A program made the position numbers and the translations under genes. The notes under the pieces were generated by a model. It was given only the letters and a program-made list of their open reading frames with translations. It had not been told where the DNA came from and searched no databases. This document shows, in pieces, positions 1 through 13,660 of a DNA stretch of 64,000 bases (position 1 is its first letter; every line of letters starts with the position of its first letter). Origin of the DNA: Aulostomus chinensis (lineage: Eukaryota > Chordata > Actinopteri > Syngnathiformes > Aulostomidae); contig JBBMOA010000020.1 in assembly GCA_037954235.1 (NCBI GenBank), forward strand, positions 10,988,177-11,052,176, in the 5' to 3' direction.

Positions 1-16
1 AAGGTGGGTCACGTAC

Positions 17-138
17 CTGGTGACCATCTCCTTCTCTTTGTTGGAGGCACAGCCACAGCTGCTCAGGTTCTTGCTGGGCGTCGAAAGGAAGTAGAGACAG
101 TGGTTCTTTAAGGTTTGGTCTATCAGCGGGAGTAAAAC
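17..138 (-). CDS. ryr3: ryr3 exon e50 (last in window)
   Basis: 122 bp. VLLPLIDQTLKNHCLYFLST and GCASNKEKEMVT; 40 codons plus two bases. Donor GTACGT. The gene continues beyond base 1. Confidence 0.95.
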
Positions 139-3100
139 CTGGAGAGAAGAAATGCAGATCAAGATATCGAAGATAATAAAGGTACATTTGACAACATTTC
201 AGATCAAGTTTCTTCAAAAAGACCTTCGCAAAGAACTTGATTTCCTGGTCATGAGGGGATTTGTCCGTCTTCCCGCTGGTGGCCATAGCCTCTGGATTAA
301 CAAAGATTAGTTGCACCATCATAGAATTCAGAATTTCCAAAAGTTGACTCAGTGCATCTGTTCTCAAGATGCCATAAACTCACCAAGGTGTGCAATAAAC
401 TCCTGAGCAGAGTCAACACATTTCAAGAGCCTCTTGAGAAACTTGTAGGAAAAGCGTTTCTCCATGGATGACGAGTCCTGCTCCAGGTCCATCAGACCCC
501 TGCCACATGACAAAATCACACATCAGACTACCATTTAAACTGTTCTGCAAAAAAAAAAAAAAAAGAAAGCACATGTAAATGGTTGGTACAAGTAGAACCA
601 TGTATAATAACCTCAAAATTGCTTTGTGATATTATGATCATTTATACTCCGACAGTAAACATCAGATGGGAGGGAAAGCTGACCTTGTGACAACATAGCC
701 ACTGATCTGCAGGAACTTGAAGAGCTCCTGGGCCTTTTCTCTGTCTCTGTACTTCTCTTTAGCGGTCAGGGTATCATAGGGCACCAGCAGTGGGTGGGTC
801 CCTCCTCCTTGAGGGGGGGGGGGGGGGGGGGGGGGGGGTTCAAACCAAAGCTCACAAAACAGTAATCATCGTGTCAAATGTAATAGTGTATTTCTGACCG
901 ATTTCTTACCTTTGCTAACGAGCTCTGTTTTCTTCTTCTTGGCCCAAATGTTGTGATAGTTCTCTGCGACCACCTCAACCATGCCCTGCAGTCACAGTAA
1001 GAATGAGACAACTGAACTGCATCCATGCTGTCTTTGTGTTTAAGGCACACTTTGATCCAGAACAAAACAGCTCAACTTTGAACTGTGACATTCATGGTCT
1101 CCGGAGGATGATTCCAATAGCTTTTGTTATTTCCTGGCTTTTTCCTCACCGCCACCTCAAAGTTGACATTTATACTTTTAGGTGAAACATTTCCAACACT
1201 AGTGGATAGACTGCCATGACGTTTCTTACTCATATTCAAGTAAAACTTTTGATTGACTTCTCATCTCGCACCATCAGATAAATTCTATTTCCACTGATAT
1301 TCCAGTCAGCCTGAGCTGTAGTTTGTGTTTATTGCTGGTTAGTGACTGAATCAACATCATCTTTCTAAAATGTAATATCACTTCAAACCTCTTTGAACAT
1401 TGTTCATAGGAATTACGTTCCTGTACCTTGGAACAATCTGACACTGAAAACAATTGGAGACTCAAAAGTACCTGTAACTCTCGAGACAAAGTGACATTAT
1501 GTAGGTCTGTCGGAGCAGGACTGAATCCATTAACCTGCAAAGACAGACAGACAGAGAATAAGTACAGAGCCGTATTTCAACATTGCAAATGATAAATGCA
1601 ATGAGGATCCAAATACTTCAGGACTTTCCAATTGTTGTCTGACCAAATTGATCGTATTCTGACAGTGAAACAACAAAGCAGTGACTTTTCTGAAACGAAA
1701 ACAAAAAACTGAATATTTGGTGAGCTTTGATATTCATACCAGCTATAATTCATAAATGAACTACTGTAAACATTGTAAGGTACAGACAGTAGCTGACAAC
1801 ATGACCCCTGAGCATCAGCTGTACAGAGGGAGAGGACAGAGCCACGCAGATGTCACCCATGGTTTTGTAGGTTCTGAACTGAGATTACAGCGTCAGTAGC
1901 AAGGTAGCCAGGCCCCGATGCCTGCCTTCTACCGTCATCCATTTCCAACTTCTGCTCAGTTTGATTTGTTTAATTAGTTGCGTTTCTCTAAATGGCGCCA
2001 TAATTCCATAGCATTATGCTGTATTGCAGAGGAGTTGAAGAAACCAGCGATTTTAACAAATGACAAGAGAAGTGGTGTTGGGAATGAACTACTTTACTTC
2101 GGACCCTGAGGCTCGGTCCACTTCTTTTATACAGTCTTTACTTTAAAGTTATACTTCAATACTGATGACTGATGACTCCCATTTTTATTGTTGTGATTTG
2201 AGTGGCTGGACAATAACAGATTAAGTATTTCATTGTTTGTTTGAAAGCTGTGAAACGCTAGATTAAATAATGCTGTGCTATTGAGCTGAGATGATTCATA
2301 AAAGGAAATAGCAAACTTTTATGGTATTATAATAGTTTTTTAACAATGTAACAGGATGTTACCTGAGAGTCTGAGATCTTTCGTTGTTTTTCACTCTCTC
2401 GTTGTTGGAACATAGCTTCTCCCTCCTTGGTCCTCTCAATGTTCCAGCCCATAGCGAGCATGCTCTTCAACGACTCCTTCACTGGATACCGGTACGTTTC
2501 TCTCTCCTACAACAACAAGTTTAACACTCACTTTATGGCATAAAATCACTGTCTTGTCTCCCTTCTGTTATCTATCTGCAGGACTGATCTGGTGTCTGAG
2601 ATTATTTCATGCTTTCCCAGCAGTCTTTGTTCCACTGTGCTAGTACCTTCTCACTCAGAGCTTTGTAAGGCTTCAGCAGTGGATGCTTTTTGGCTTTCTC
2701 ATCCAAACTGTCTCCAAGTTTCCAGCCTGCTGACACCTGCGACATCCAGATAATGTAAAATGCATTACAGACACTCTCTCTTTGTGTCTCTACTGTCTCC
2801 AAGAAATGCCATAAAAGGAAAAATCACACAGACTGATGGGAACTTTGAAAACACAAACAAACCTTCTCCGAGGACCACTTATCATGGGAATGCTCTGCAT
2901 ATTTGTTGGCAATGTAATCAAGTTTTTCAGGTAGGGAGATACTGCAAAAGAGAAAATGGAGATAATGTTGGCTAGTATTTATGTAATATATTTATTTTGA
3001 GTATTTGTTGTCAATAGGACATTTTGCTTGTGTATCTCACAGGTATAAATTTGAAACTTGCAATACTCGCAAATTCTTTTTAAACAAAAAAAGCTGTAAT

Positions 3101-6100
3101 TGAGGGAACAATATTTACTTGCTCATTAATTCAACACCAAAAGTCAGTAGAGTGCTGCAGGCATGATGTATATTTGGAGGCCAACCCAGAGGTTAGCATT
3201 GTCATGGTTTCCCTCAACCAAAAGCCAGTGGGATTTTTAAATAGGATTTTGGATTAGTGCAGAAAATAAGCTCTGTGGCAAACAATAATTTGCAATCTCC
3301 ACAAATGAATACAATCTTTATTATTTTTTGGAGTGTAAATGACACGTGTTTTCAATATCACCACGACTAGCTTAATTAAACCCGTTCCAAAAAACAAACA
3401 AACACTGACTTTGAGATGTGGGTACCTGACGTTCAAGAATGCTAACTTATTTGCGGATTTATAGGACTCATTCCTGCAACACTCTGCATTTTCAGACCAC
3501 TCACTTGGCAGTATTTATGGGTTTGGGGTCAAAGTTGCCCTGTGCATCTACTGATACATGTTTCTCAAGTGTTGCTCCCAAACTGGCATCCACAAAGTCT
3601 GGAGGAAGTGCTCCAGCAATGGCACAGAGACATGAGTTGGCCATTTTGAAAAGATCAGCATCATATTTCTGCAGGGGAGAGTACAAACAGGGTTTAAAAA
3701 AAAAAACAGTTTTTTTCCACCATCTTTTCTGCAGTTCTTGAAGCTAATTATTGAAGCTATTAGATGGAAAGACTGAGCAGAGAAGAGATGGAGAAAGAAG
3801 AAAAACGAGAAAGGCAGAGAGCATGAAGAGTCTGCACTAAGTGGCAGCCTGTCACAGACTGATAAATGATTCATCTGTTTCATCTTCACCTCAGCTACAG
3901 CGCTCGAAAGCACTTCATTGAGCTTTCACTTCACTACCTCTGCCTACCTAACTTCTTCTCTCAGGAGAGCTGCAGCCGAGTGGTGAAAATTCAAGATTTT
4001 CACAAAACAAAATGCTAAAAAAAACAGCAGCACACAAAGGCAGGAGCAATCACCACTAGAATGTGAGAGTGAAAATATTATAATAATATAATCTATACAA
4101 CTTGGTGTCTGGTTGTACCTTCTGAGAAAGGGAGTCAAATATTCCCCAGAAAAGTTTCTTGGTAAGGAGGAGCTCCTCCTCTGATGCGATACCGAAGGTG
4201 CCCATACCAGATGGCAGGCAGTAGTACTTCCAGTTTTGCTCATAGTGATTGGTCAGTAGCTGAAGATTAAATATACAAGAACATATTAAAAAATCAGCTT
4301 GAAATTGTTTCAATATCATTGCTTTAGTGACCTGAAAGTGGGACAATAAGTAATACATAGAACACCAAAGTAGCTTAAACTACATGAATATACAAGGGGG
4401 TAAAAATACCTGCCTTCATGTGGACAGATGACAATTATACATTTTATTGTATTCAATCATGTATTAAACATGGTATCCCTTGTCTCACCCGCAGAGGTAT
4501 GTTGTAGTATTCAGTGAGCATGGGAACATCAAACACCAGCCGACGGAGCAGCTGCTGCATCATGGAGGGACGCAGATGCCTGTGGAAAAAGTTCAAATAT
4601 ATATATACAGTATATATATATATATATGAACAAGTATTGTTTTTCAGGCAAAAATACAGACAACAACAGGAATTTGCCGCATTGTTTTCAAAACTTGGTG
4701 CAAATGCATCCGGTTCATTAACTCAACAAAGACACACAATCTCAAAGAGATTGACTTGATGTATGTTTTGTTTTTATGTATTTGAGAAATCTTAGGAAAA
4801 TTCTGCTTTTATAACCAGTCGGCAGCTATTTTCAGCATTACTGGCATCATACAAGGAATTAAAAAAACAAAACAGCCAATTGTTTAGTACAAAAAAAATA
4901 TCAAAAGCAGCGATATTTTTTCAAGTTTTTCCGGCCAAAAAAAAAATAGTGACATACAAATCTAGCAACATGCCTACCCAGAATGTTTGCATACAATAAC
5001 GCCCCAAGTGCATGTAAAGCCCAGTTCTGTTTTCAATGATTTTAGCGTCATTTGAGAGACTGACCACATACTGGGAATGCTAAATGCTTACTTTGCCACC
5101 TCAAAAAAAAAAAAAAAAAAATTAAAAATTAAAGAGCAAGAATTACATCAGTTTAGGTGGGCTCAAAATCTCTGCAATTGCTGTTTGGTCACAGGTTACC
5201 CAGACAACATGTGACATTTAGGTGGCAGTATTTTATATCAGTCAGACATAAATCTGATTTAGCAGATTAAAATAAATGATACTCTCTCAGTACATGTAGG
5301 GGGTAAGATGTTCTTCATGATCGGTGTACACCTTTACGACTTACCTCCAAAGTCTCCTTGCTCAGCTCAGCCTAACATTTCTCCCTGAATACACTTTTAT
5401 TCACAACATGTCTTTCAAAGTTGTTGATATTCTTTATGTGACAGTTCACCTTAAAAAGTGTGCACAAAGACATTAATTTGCTCCTGCATCACTCCCCTAT
5501 GACTCCAGAACGAAGGGAAGAGCCAGACACAGTTAGCTTGACGCTAATGGTAACTGACAGCTTACAACTGTCCAAAACTGTCCACAAACATTCATTTACA
5601 AACTCTTAAGTACTTTGCAACCAGCTGTATGCTCAGCAGTCCATACACACTTTGATTTGAGTTTAAGACAAATAAAGTATGCACTGTGAAACTAGCTGGT
5701 GCAGTCAGTTTAACTACCTCTAAGTTCATGATAGGGCGAAACAGGAAGTGTTGTAGTTTCAGCATAGGGCTGCATAAAGAAGACACGGACCAGACGAGAT
5801 GATGCACTTGAGCTCATGAAAGCTTTTGTTTCTTCATGAGGTACCTGGAGAAATTTGGGGCTAAGACATTTTGTCCAGTAACATAAGGTGCCCATCAAGG
5901 TATAAAATGCTGAAATCTTTAACATCATCAAGAGTTCAACCAGTGAAAACTGAAGCCAGGGAAAAAAGAGAAAATTTCATCTGTTGCTCTGTCAGTGTAG
6001 ATGCTTTTGTGTTTAATTTGATTCCAGGTTTTAATGGAAAATCTCAGATGAGTGTCCCCAAAGTTCAGCAGGCCTTACTTGCAAATGGCCAGCAGACACT

Positions 6101-8293
6101 CCTCAATGGAGTCCCTTTGGGCTTTGGTGAGCGAGCGACCCTTGGACAGTCGATAGATGGTTTGAAGCGTGGAGTCGACCAGCTGTGTGTAGTGCTCTGT
6201 GCTGGCAAAGAGAGTGGCACAGCGGGTCAGCAGAGGCAGCACAGCTGAGCCGATGTACCTGTTCATGGCCAGCGCCGTCTCAGTGGTGCTCAACACCTCC
6301 TGTGGGACACACAACAACAACACACACACGGTAGCTGAAGAACGGAGCAGCCTCACTTCTTCACACAATCCTCACCTATCAAGATGAGTGGATCATTGTC
6401 AAGATTTCGGAGATATTTCAGGTAAGTTCTTATAAAGTTGGCAAATACAGTATATAGAAGGTTACTGTATCCTAGCTAACACACTCTGGATCACCAATCA
6501 TTGCTGATGATTTCTGTTGAAAAACATATGTGAACAGCTCCTACTGATCTAGTTCACTTCAAATTTAACACTTTCTTGGCACAATAAATACATCAAACCA
6601 ACAGAGCTCAATACACTCTTATACAGTAGGTTGTAGGTGGACAATTAAGGATTCCACAAATGGGATATACGCGACCAGTCCAAAGTTTGACTTTTTTTTA
6701 CTACTTTCTCCATTTTAGACACATACTGTAGACACCAAATATATGATGCAAGAATTATAGCGTGAAGAAAAAAATCACAGAATATCTGTAAATGTGTTTT
6801 ATACTTTAGATTCCTCAAAGTAGCCACCCTTTGCTTTGTTGACAGCGCTGCAAACCCTTGGTCTTCTCTCAGTGAGCTTCATGATGTCATCACCTGAAAA
6901 AGGTTTTCACTTCCCAGGTTTGTCTTGTCAGGGTTCATTTGTGGAATTTCTTGCCTTCCTAATGAGGTTGGGACCATCAGTTGTGTTGTGCAGAAGTCAG
7001 GTTGGTGCACAGCTGACAGCTCCATTTGACAACTGTTAGGATTCATATGATGGCAAGAACCAGCCAGCTAAGTTAAGAGAAACGACAGTCCATCAATACT
7101 TTAAGAACTGAAGGTCAGTCAGTCCAGAAAATTTGAAAAACTTTGAATGTGTCTTCAAGTGCAGTTGCAGAAACCATCAGGCACCACAACGAAACTGGCT
7201 CACATGAGGACCTCCCTAGGAAAGAAGACCAAGAGTCTCCTGTGCTGCTGAGGATGAGTTCATCTGAGTCACCAGCCTCAGAAATCACAAGTTAACAGCA
7301 CCTCAGGCTGGAGCCCAGATAAATGGCACACAGAGTTCTGGTAGCAGACACATCTCTACATCAACTCCAGAGGAGACTGCACCAATCAGGCCTTTATGGT
7401 TGAATCGCTGCTAAGAAACCACTGCTAAGGTAAAGCAACAAGCAGAAGAGATTTGTTTGAACCAAGAACCACAAGGAATGGACATCAGACCAGTGGAAGT
7501 CTGTGCTTTGGTCTGAGTCCAAGTTTGAGATCTTTGGTTCCACCTGCCGTGTCTTTGTGTGACGCAGAAAAGGTGACCGGATGGTCTCTACATGCATGGC
7601 TCCCACCGTGAAGCATGGAGGAGGAGGTGTGATGGTGTGGGGGGGCTTTGCTGGTGACACTGGTGGGGATTTATTCAAAACTGAAGGCACACTGAACCAG
7701 CATGGCTACCACAGCGTCCTGCAGCAACACGCCAGCCCATCCAGTTTGTGTTTAGCTGGACCATCATTTATTTTTCATCAGGACAACGACCTCAAACACA
7801 CCTCCAGGCTGTGGGAGGACTATTAGACCAAGGAGAGTGACGGAGTGCTGCGTCAGATGACCTGGCCTCAAGTCACCTGACCTACACCCAACCCAGATGG
7901 TTTGGGATGAGATGGAGCAGAGTGAAGGCAAAAGGACCAACAGGGGCTCAGCATCTCTGGGAACTCCTTCAAGACTGTTGGAAAACCATTTCAGGGGACG
8001 ACCTCATGAAGCTCAGAGAGAGAGTGAGCAAAGCAGCAATCAAAGCAAAGGGTGGCTGTTCTGAAGAATCTAGAATATAAAACATGTTTGGTTATTTCAC
8101 ACTTTTTTGTTTACCACATAATTCAATGTGTTCATTCATAGTTTTGATGCCTTCAGTGAGAACCTACAATGTAGATATTCATGAAAATAAGGAAAAAACA
8201 TTAAATGACGAGGTGCGTTCGAATATATTTTTCTATATTCTAATAGTTCTTAAAAGCTACGTCACTCAGTCACTCCACATTCTCCACACACAG

Positions 8294-8326
<33 letters not shown>

Positions 8327-8380
8327 CACATATATAAACACACATATATATATTATATATACATATATATATTATATTAT

Positions 8381-8411
<31 letters not shown>

Positions 8412-11400
8412 ATGTGGAGTGATGTAGCTTGATAAGAATTATTAGAATTGGCCGAATTACACAGCAAATGGCTGACATGATGCATTGAAAAATGTATTTA
8501 TTCCAAATATGTTTACTTTTGAGGTTTAATCACAGCTGATGTTGGCAAGGACATTAAATTCAACACGTGGCCTGATTAGAAGAATGGCTATTTATTTCTC
8601 TTTTAATTCATGGCGTTTTGAAAATGTGGTGTGCTTTGCGTGGAGTGTGTATACATCAACAGAATTATAGTGAAAATATCTCCAGGGCCCCTGGGACAAT
8701 ATGGTTGAGTGGTGCTTTTTTAGAAGCTTCTAACATTGGAATTGTTCTGTATTAAGTGAGGGGTTTTTTGAACAAATGTTTGTTTTTGCACGGCTCAGTA
8801 GACTGTGGATGTGACAAAAATCTTGTGTTTTGTTGTAAAATCTTCAACATTTATATCATTATATTTAATTTATTTCATTCATTTAATTTACAAACCTTTA
8901 TTGCCCACCTCTACTCCAGCTATCACATTACTACTGTCTATTGTCATTTAAGTATCAACCTACTCGCAACTTGAAATGTAACCTTATCTAATTATAGTCA
9001 CACATACTAGAACAGGCTTTTTTAAGGAACCTGTACACAGATGTTAATTTTGCAAAGGGTTTTTAAAAAGGCGTCTGCAGACATAAATGTTGCAGTGAAA
9101 GTTTTCTCTCACTCACCGTGTCCAAAGAGGCCGAGGCTCGTAGGTCAGGCAGGAAGCCGACCTCAAGCAGTTGCAGCAGGAAGCTCTGGTCCTCTATGCC
9201 GTAAACTCTGTCCAGGAAAAGCACCATGGGGGCCTTGTGGTCCGGGCAGAAACAGGCTGACATGTCAGGTTCTTCCACTGAGCCATCTGAAAGTGGAACA
9301 CATTTTGGGTAATTAAATCCTGGGTTTATGTATTGTTTTCATTAGACTTCGCACTTTGTATACATATAATTTTTTTGTTATTGGTTTAGAGCTACAACAG
9401 AAAGGAAAAAAAGGCTTTGAACAGGAGGATGAGGATAGAAACAAAGGAGCTGACTAGTAAAGGGAAATCAATAGCACAATGAAGCTGAGTACACACCTAC
9501 ATTTATGATCAACTAAAAACAAAAATATACATTGATTTTTGTGTTTGCATTGAAGGAAAAACAAAAGGCAAGATCACATATTTTGAAGACCTTTGAAGAG
9601 CAATTTTATGTGATGAAAGATTTCGTCGGACACAAGACACAGGCTGGAGACTCGGTGGTCTTGTGAGTCTTGATACAATTTAATCACAGTTCTACAACCA
9701 AAACAGTAACAACGGCAAATGCTACAGAGGAACCTGTGACATAACCATACGTTGCTTTTGTCATTTGTTAGTATGCATTGCCTGGAACCCAGTGGCCTTG
9801 TAATTTGTATTTGTGTATTTAGTATATAATTATCTTAATCAAATTTGATCAATCCAAAATTTTGAAAGTGTTTTTAAAATAATGGTCTATTATCAAATGG
9901 TACTGTTTGTGTAGTAATGTGACTTCTCTCCCACCTATGCACGATTGCTAACCAGTCACTCTGGCATTGTGGTGTTGAACAGGTTCATTACAAATTATAA
10001 AGGTGATTTGAAGTATTGGAACTTTTGTATTCTTGCCAATACATTGACCAAAATCACAAGTCTTCTTTTCTTCTCCAAGTACTAGCAACAGTTGTTTGCA
10101 ATTCCTCTCAATGCAGAAGATGGAGGCAAAAGTGTAGCTTCACAGTTTTATAACATCAAATATCAAGGCCATCATACCTCTGTTCACCACCGGCATGTTG
10201 AGGGGGATGCTGATCACGCCCACCAGGTCAGTCGTGGGAACCAGAGAGCGCAGGATGGCTCGTATACGCAGCGCCTCACCTTTGCCCGCATTGATAAGCT
10301 GCAAAGGGTAAAAGATATTCAGCTTGTTTAGCATGAATAAATGCGTAGGGGAACATGTTATCTCATTCAAATTTGAATGCTGAGTAAATTAGATTAAAAG
10401 TTTATTTTGTGTGTTGTCATGATGTGCGTCTTCGGACAAGCCTCACACACGTTGGGACGGCTGTGTTTTATCTGTTTTAAAAGGTAAACAAATGCTAAAA
10501 TTACAGACATATGAATGGTAACTGATGTAAAAACCCTCATTGTGGAGACTTTAGACATTCTGATTTAGTGCAGGGGGTCTTCAGGCTTGTTTGTAGCTGG
10601 TAATGGTGACCCAGGAGGGATGACCACAAAAAGCAGCTTCAGCACAGTTGTTGACAGCCTCACATGCATCTCTGGAGCGCAGCGTCCCAACAGGTCAATA
10701 AGAGCTGAGTAGAAGGACATTATGGCATTGCCCATGTGGATTACTTCTCCCTCTTCCTCCCCAGACCTAAATACACACAAACAAACACACACACACACAC
10801 ACACACACGCGCACACACACGCACACGCACACGCACACACACACCTGTCAATACTGTCACAAGCCTTCTTGGTAGTTCGTGACTCAGGAACTAAAGCCTT
10901 TACAAGGTAGACTGAGAACATTTGGGAGCATTTTTAAGAGTGTTTTAGCACAATACAGCATCTACTTGCAGGCTGCTTTATTATACATATTGATTTTGAC
11001 CTGTTTCACAATTCTTCTCTACACTTAAGCTGATAATAACCTTTGCCATTAAAATGCAGCCAGTCTACTACAGCCTTTGCATACTGATGAGAGCAAGCAG
11101 ACAACAGCTTTTTCTATCAACTTGCCACAACTTTGATCAATGTTTATGCTGCATTCTTTTCTCTGAAACCTTTAACTAATTTCTATCGTTCAGTTCTATT
11201 AATTTGAAGAGAAGTGTGACGTGTGGAAACCTTCAATGCAGATTCTTTTTGGAGGACAAACATTTGCATACTGATAGGGATTCTGGATTTATCCACGAGG
11301 GGATTTAGAATTTTTTTCCTGGGTTTTTTTTTTTTTTTTTTGGGCATCATATTTCAAAGTGAATGTCTTTAAACAAAACACCAGCTTTTGGGGAAATAAA

Positions 11401-13333
11401 TCTATTTGCTGTCCCCCACAGAGCCAGACAGTAAGATAGATACCCTTCTGTGCTGTCATTACAGAGCTGAGACCTACAGAGACTGGCTATCTGCTGGTTG
11501 TATTACCACAATGACTGGTGTTAGTCCAAACTCAAAAGTCATTCAACATGTTTTTCTCCAAGATAGCCAGCCCTAGTTTAGGGATGTGCATAACATTCAT
11601 TATGACCCTACACACACCAAAGTAGTTTTGGAATTAGACACATAGCCCTGAACTACTTTCCTGATCAGGAGTAGTGATTCCACACAGCTGTCTAAAGCCT
11701 CATTGTAACCTGGGTTGACAGAATAAAAGCTTCACAAGAAGTGAAAGGTAATCGATTACTCCATTGGAAAGCATTCTCCACCATTTTGAATGGAAAGACT
11801 CTAGATTCTGGAAGTTGAGCTGGTAAGATGGAGGTATGCTAACCTGCAGATCTATGATCATTCATTGTGCTAAGCTGACTTGCAATCAGCTGGTCTCTGA
11901 GTCTTAACTCCTGAACACACACACACACAGGTGAGAAGCCTGTCAATCTTCTTGTCTTACTCTAGGGGGGCGATGGCTTTATTTATTTCCTTTAATATGA
12001 ATTTCCTATTACTGTAGGAGACGGGGACATGTTTTCCTACAGTTGCTTCCCTCCACAAAAACAAAGCCCCCATCTCCTTACAGTAGTGAAAGTGAACACT
12101 CAAAGTCATGCTGATATGATTGCTACTAAAGAGTGTAAATGTGAAGAAGAATGTTGGTTTAGCAGCAGTCACAGCTGCAGCAGTTTACCACACAGATGCA
12201 TTTTGGTCTTTACAACTGCCTGTTTGTGTGTGACCTAAATTGTAATTGTCGAGGTTTTTCCTCCAAACACACGGTGTGTGTATACTAACCCTGTAGTGAC
12301 TCCAGCAGGGACTTTGGGCAGGTCCAGAGCAGGATCCTCTGAGATCTTAATGGCCTCCTTCATGGCAGCCAGCAGACCCTGGCCTCCCTCTCCCCTCAGG
12401 GCAGGGCCAAAACACTCTGGACGTCGGATCAACAGCTTCACTACCACATTGGCATTTTCCTCCACACTTTCTCCTGGTATGCAAATACAGCAAGGACAGT
12501 GGACGCTGACATTAAACTCCCTCACACACAAAGGTGATTTAAATTATCCCCCAAAGGAGAGCTTTAGGTTCGCTTGAGGGCAGGAATCCTAGAAGGGGTT
12601 TTCAGTGCCCTTCTTAATTATTAATCCAGTTATGGGGACTGAGCAACATCACAGTTGTTATTAAGTGTCTCACCCACAAGGACAGTTGGAGTTATAGAGA
12701 TTTAGTGCTGCTGATGAAGGAAAGAAGACAAAACTAAAGTTACTCAAGTTTCCTGCTTCCTTCTTATAATGTCGTGAACACAAAACATAGTATGTTCTTT
12801 TATTTAACTTGTTTCTCTTTCACTTATTTTCCTTAACTAATGTCATTACCACTTCTGACCTCCATGTTTGGAGGTAAAATGAAAGCAGGGTTGTTGTTGT
12901 TGTTTTTAAATTACTAACCCATTTAAATGGGTTAGAAGTACTATAAGTACAAAGTCCTGCTGGATACTTAACGTAATGCAGATAATTAATATTAGTGTTT
13001 TACCTTTAAAATATAAATGCTGGCTTAGTAACTTTGTGACAGAGTGGATGGGTTTATTTATTATTGTTTTTCTGTAATCGACTTGATATACAGCAGATGG
13101 ATGCGTCATTGCTAGGACCAGAAAAAGGTCTTTAATCTCAAATTACTCGTGTGTATTCGTGGTTCGTCTATAATATAATCTCTCTCACTCACCAAAGTAT
13201 ACAGTATATATAAAAACAAATATAAGTATAAATAAATATATAAATATAAATATATATAAATATATATACTTTTACATATATACTTTGGCGAGTGAGAGAG
13301 CTTATATTATAGACTAACCACAACTATACAAAT

Positions 13334-13399
<66 letters not shown>

Positions 13400-13624
13400 A
13401 CACACATATATATGAAATTAAATCAGGGATCTGTTCAGTATTTAGGACACATTAATATTTTTTCCCGTCAACATACCATTGCAGAAGACAGCAAACCTCA
13501 GGAAGGACAGATAGCGCTCTCCCTCAATAGGGTTCCAGCCCAGGTCTGGGTAACCCTTAGCAACCAGCATGGCACAACTTTGAAGACCGCAGCCTGCCAG
13601 GTATGTCACCACCTACACACACAC

Positions 13625-13660
<36 letters not shown>

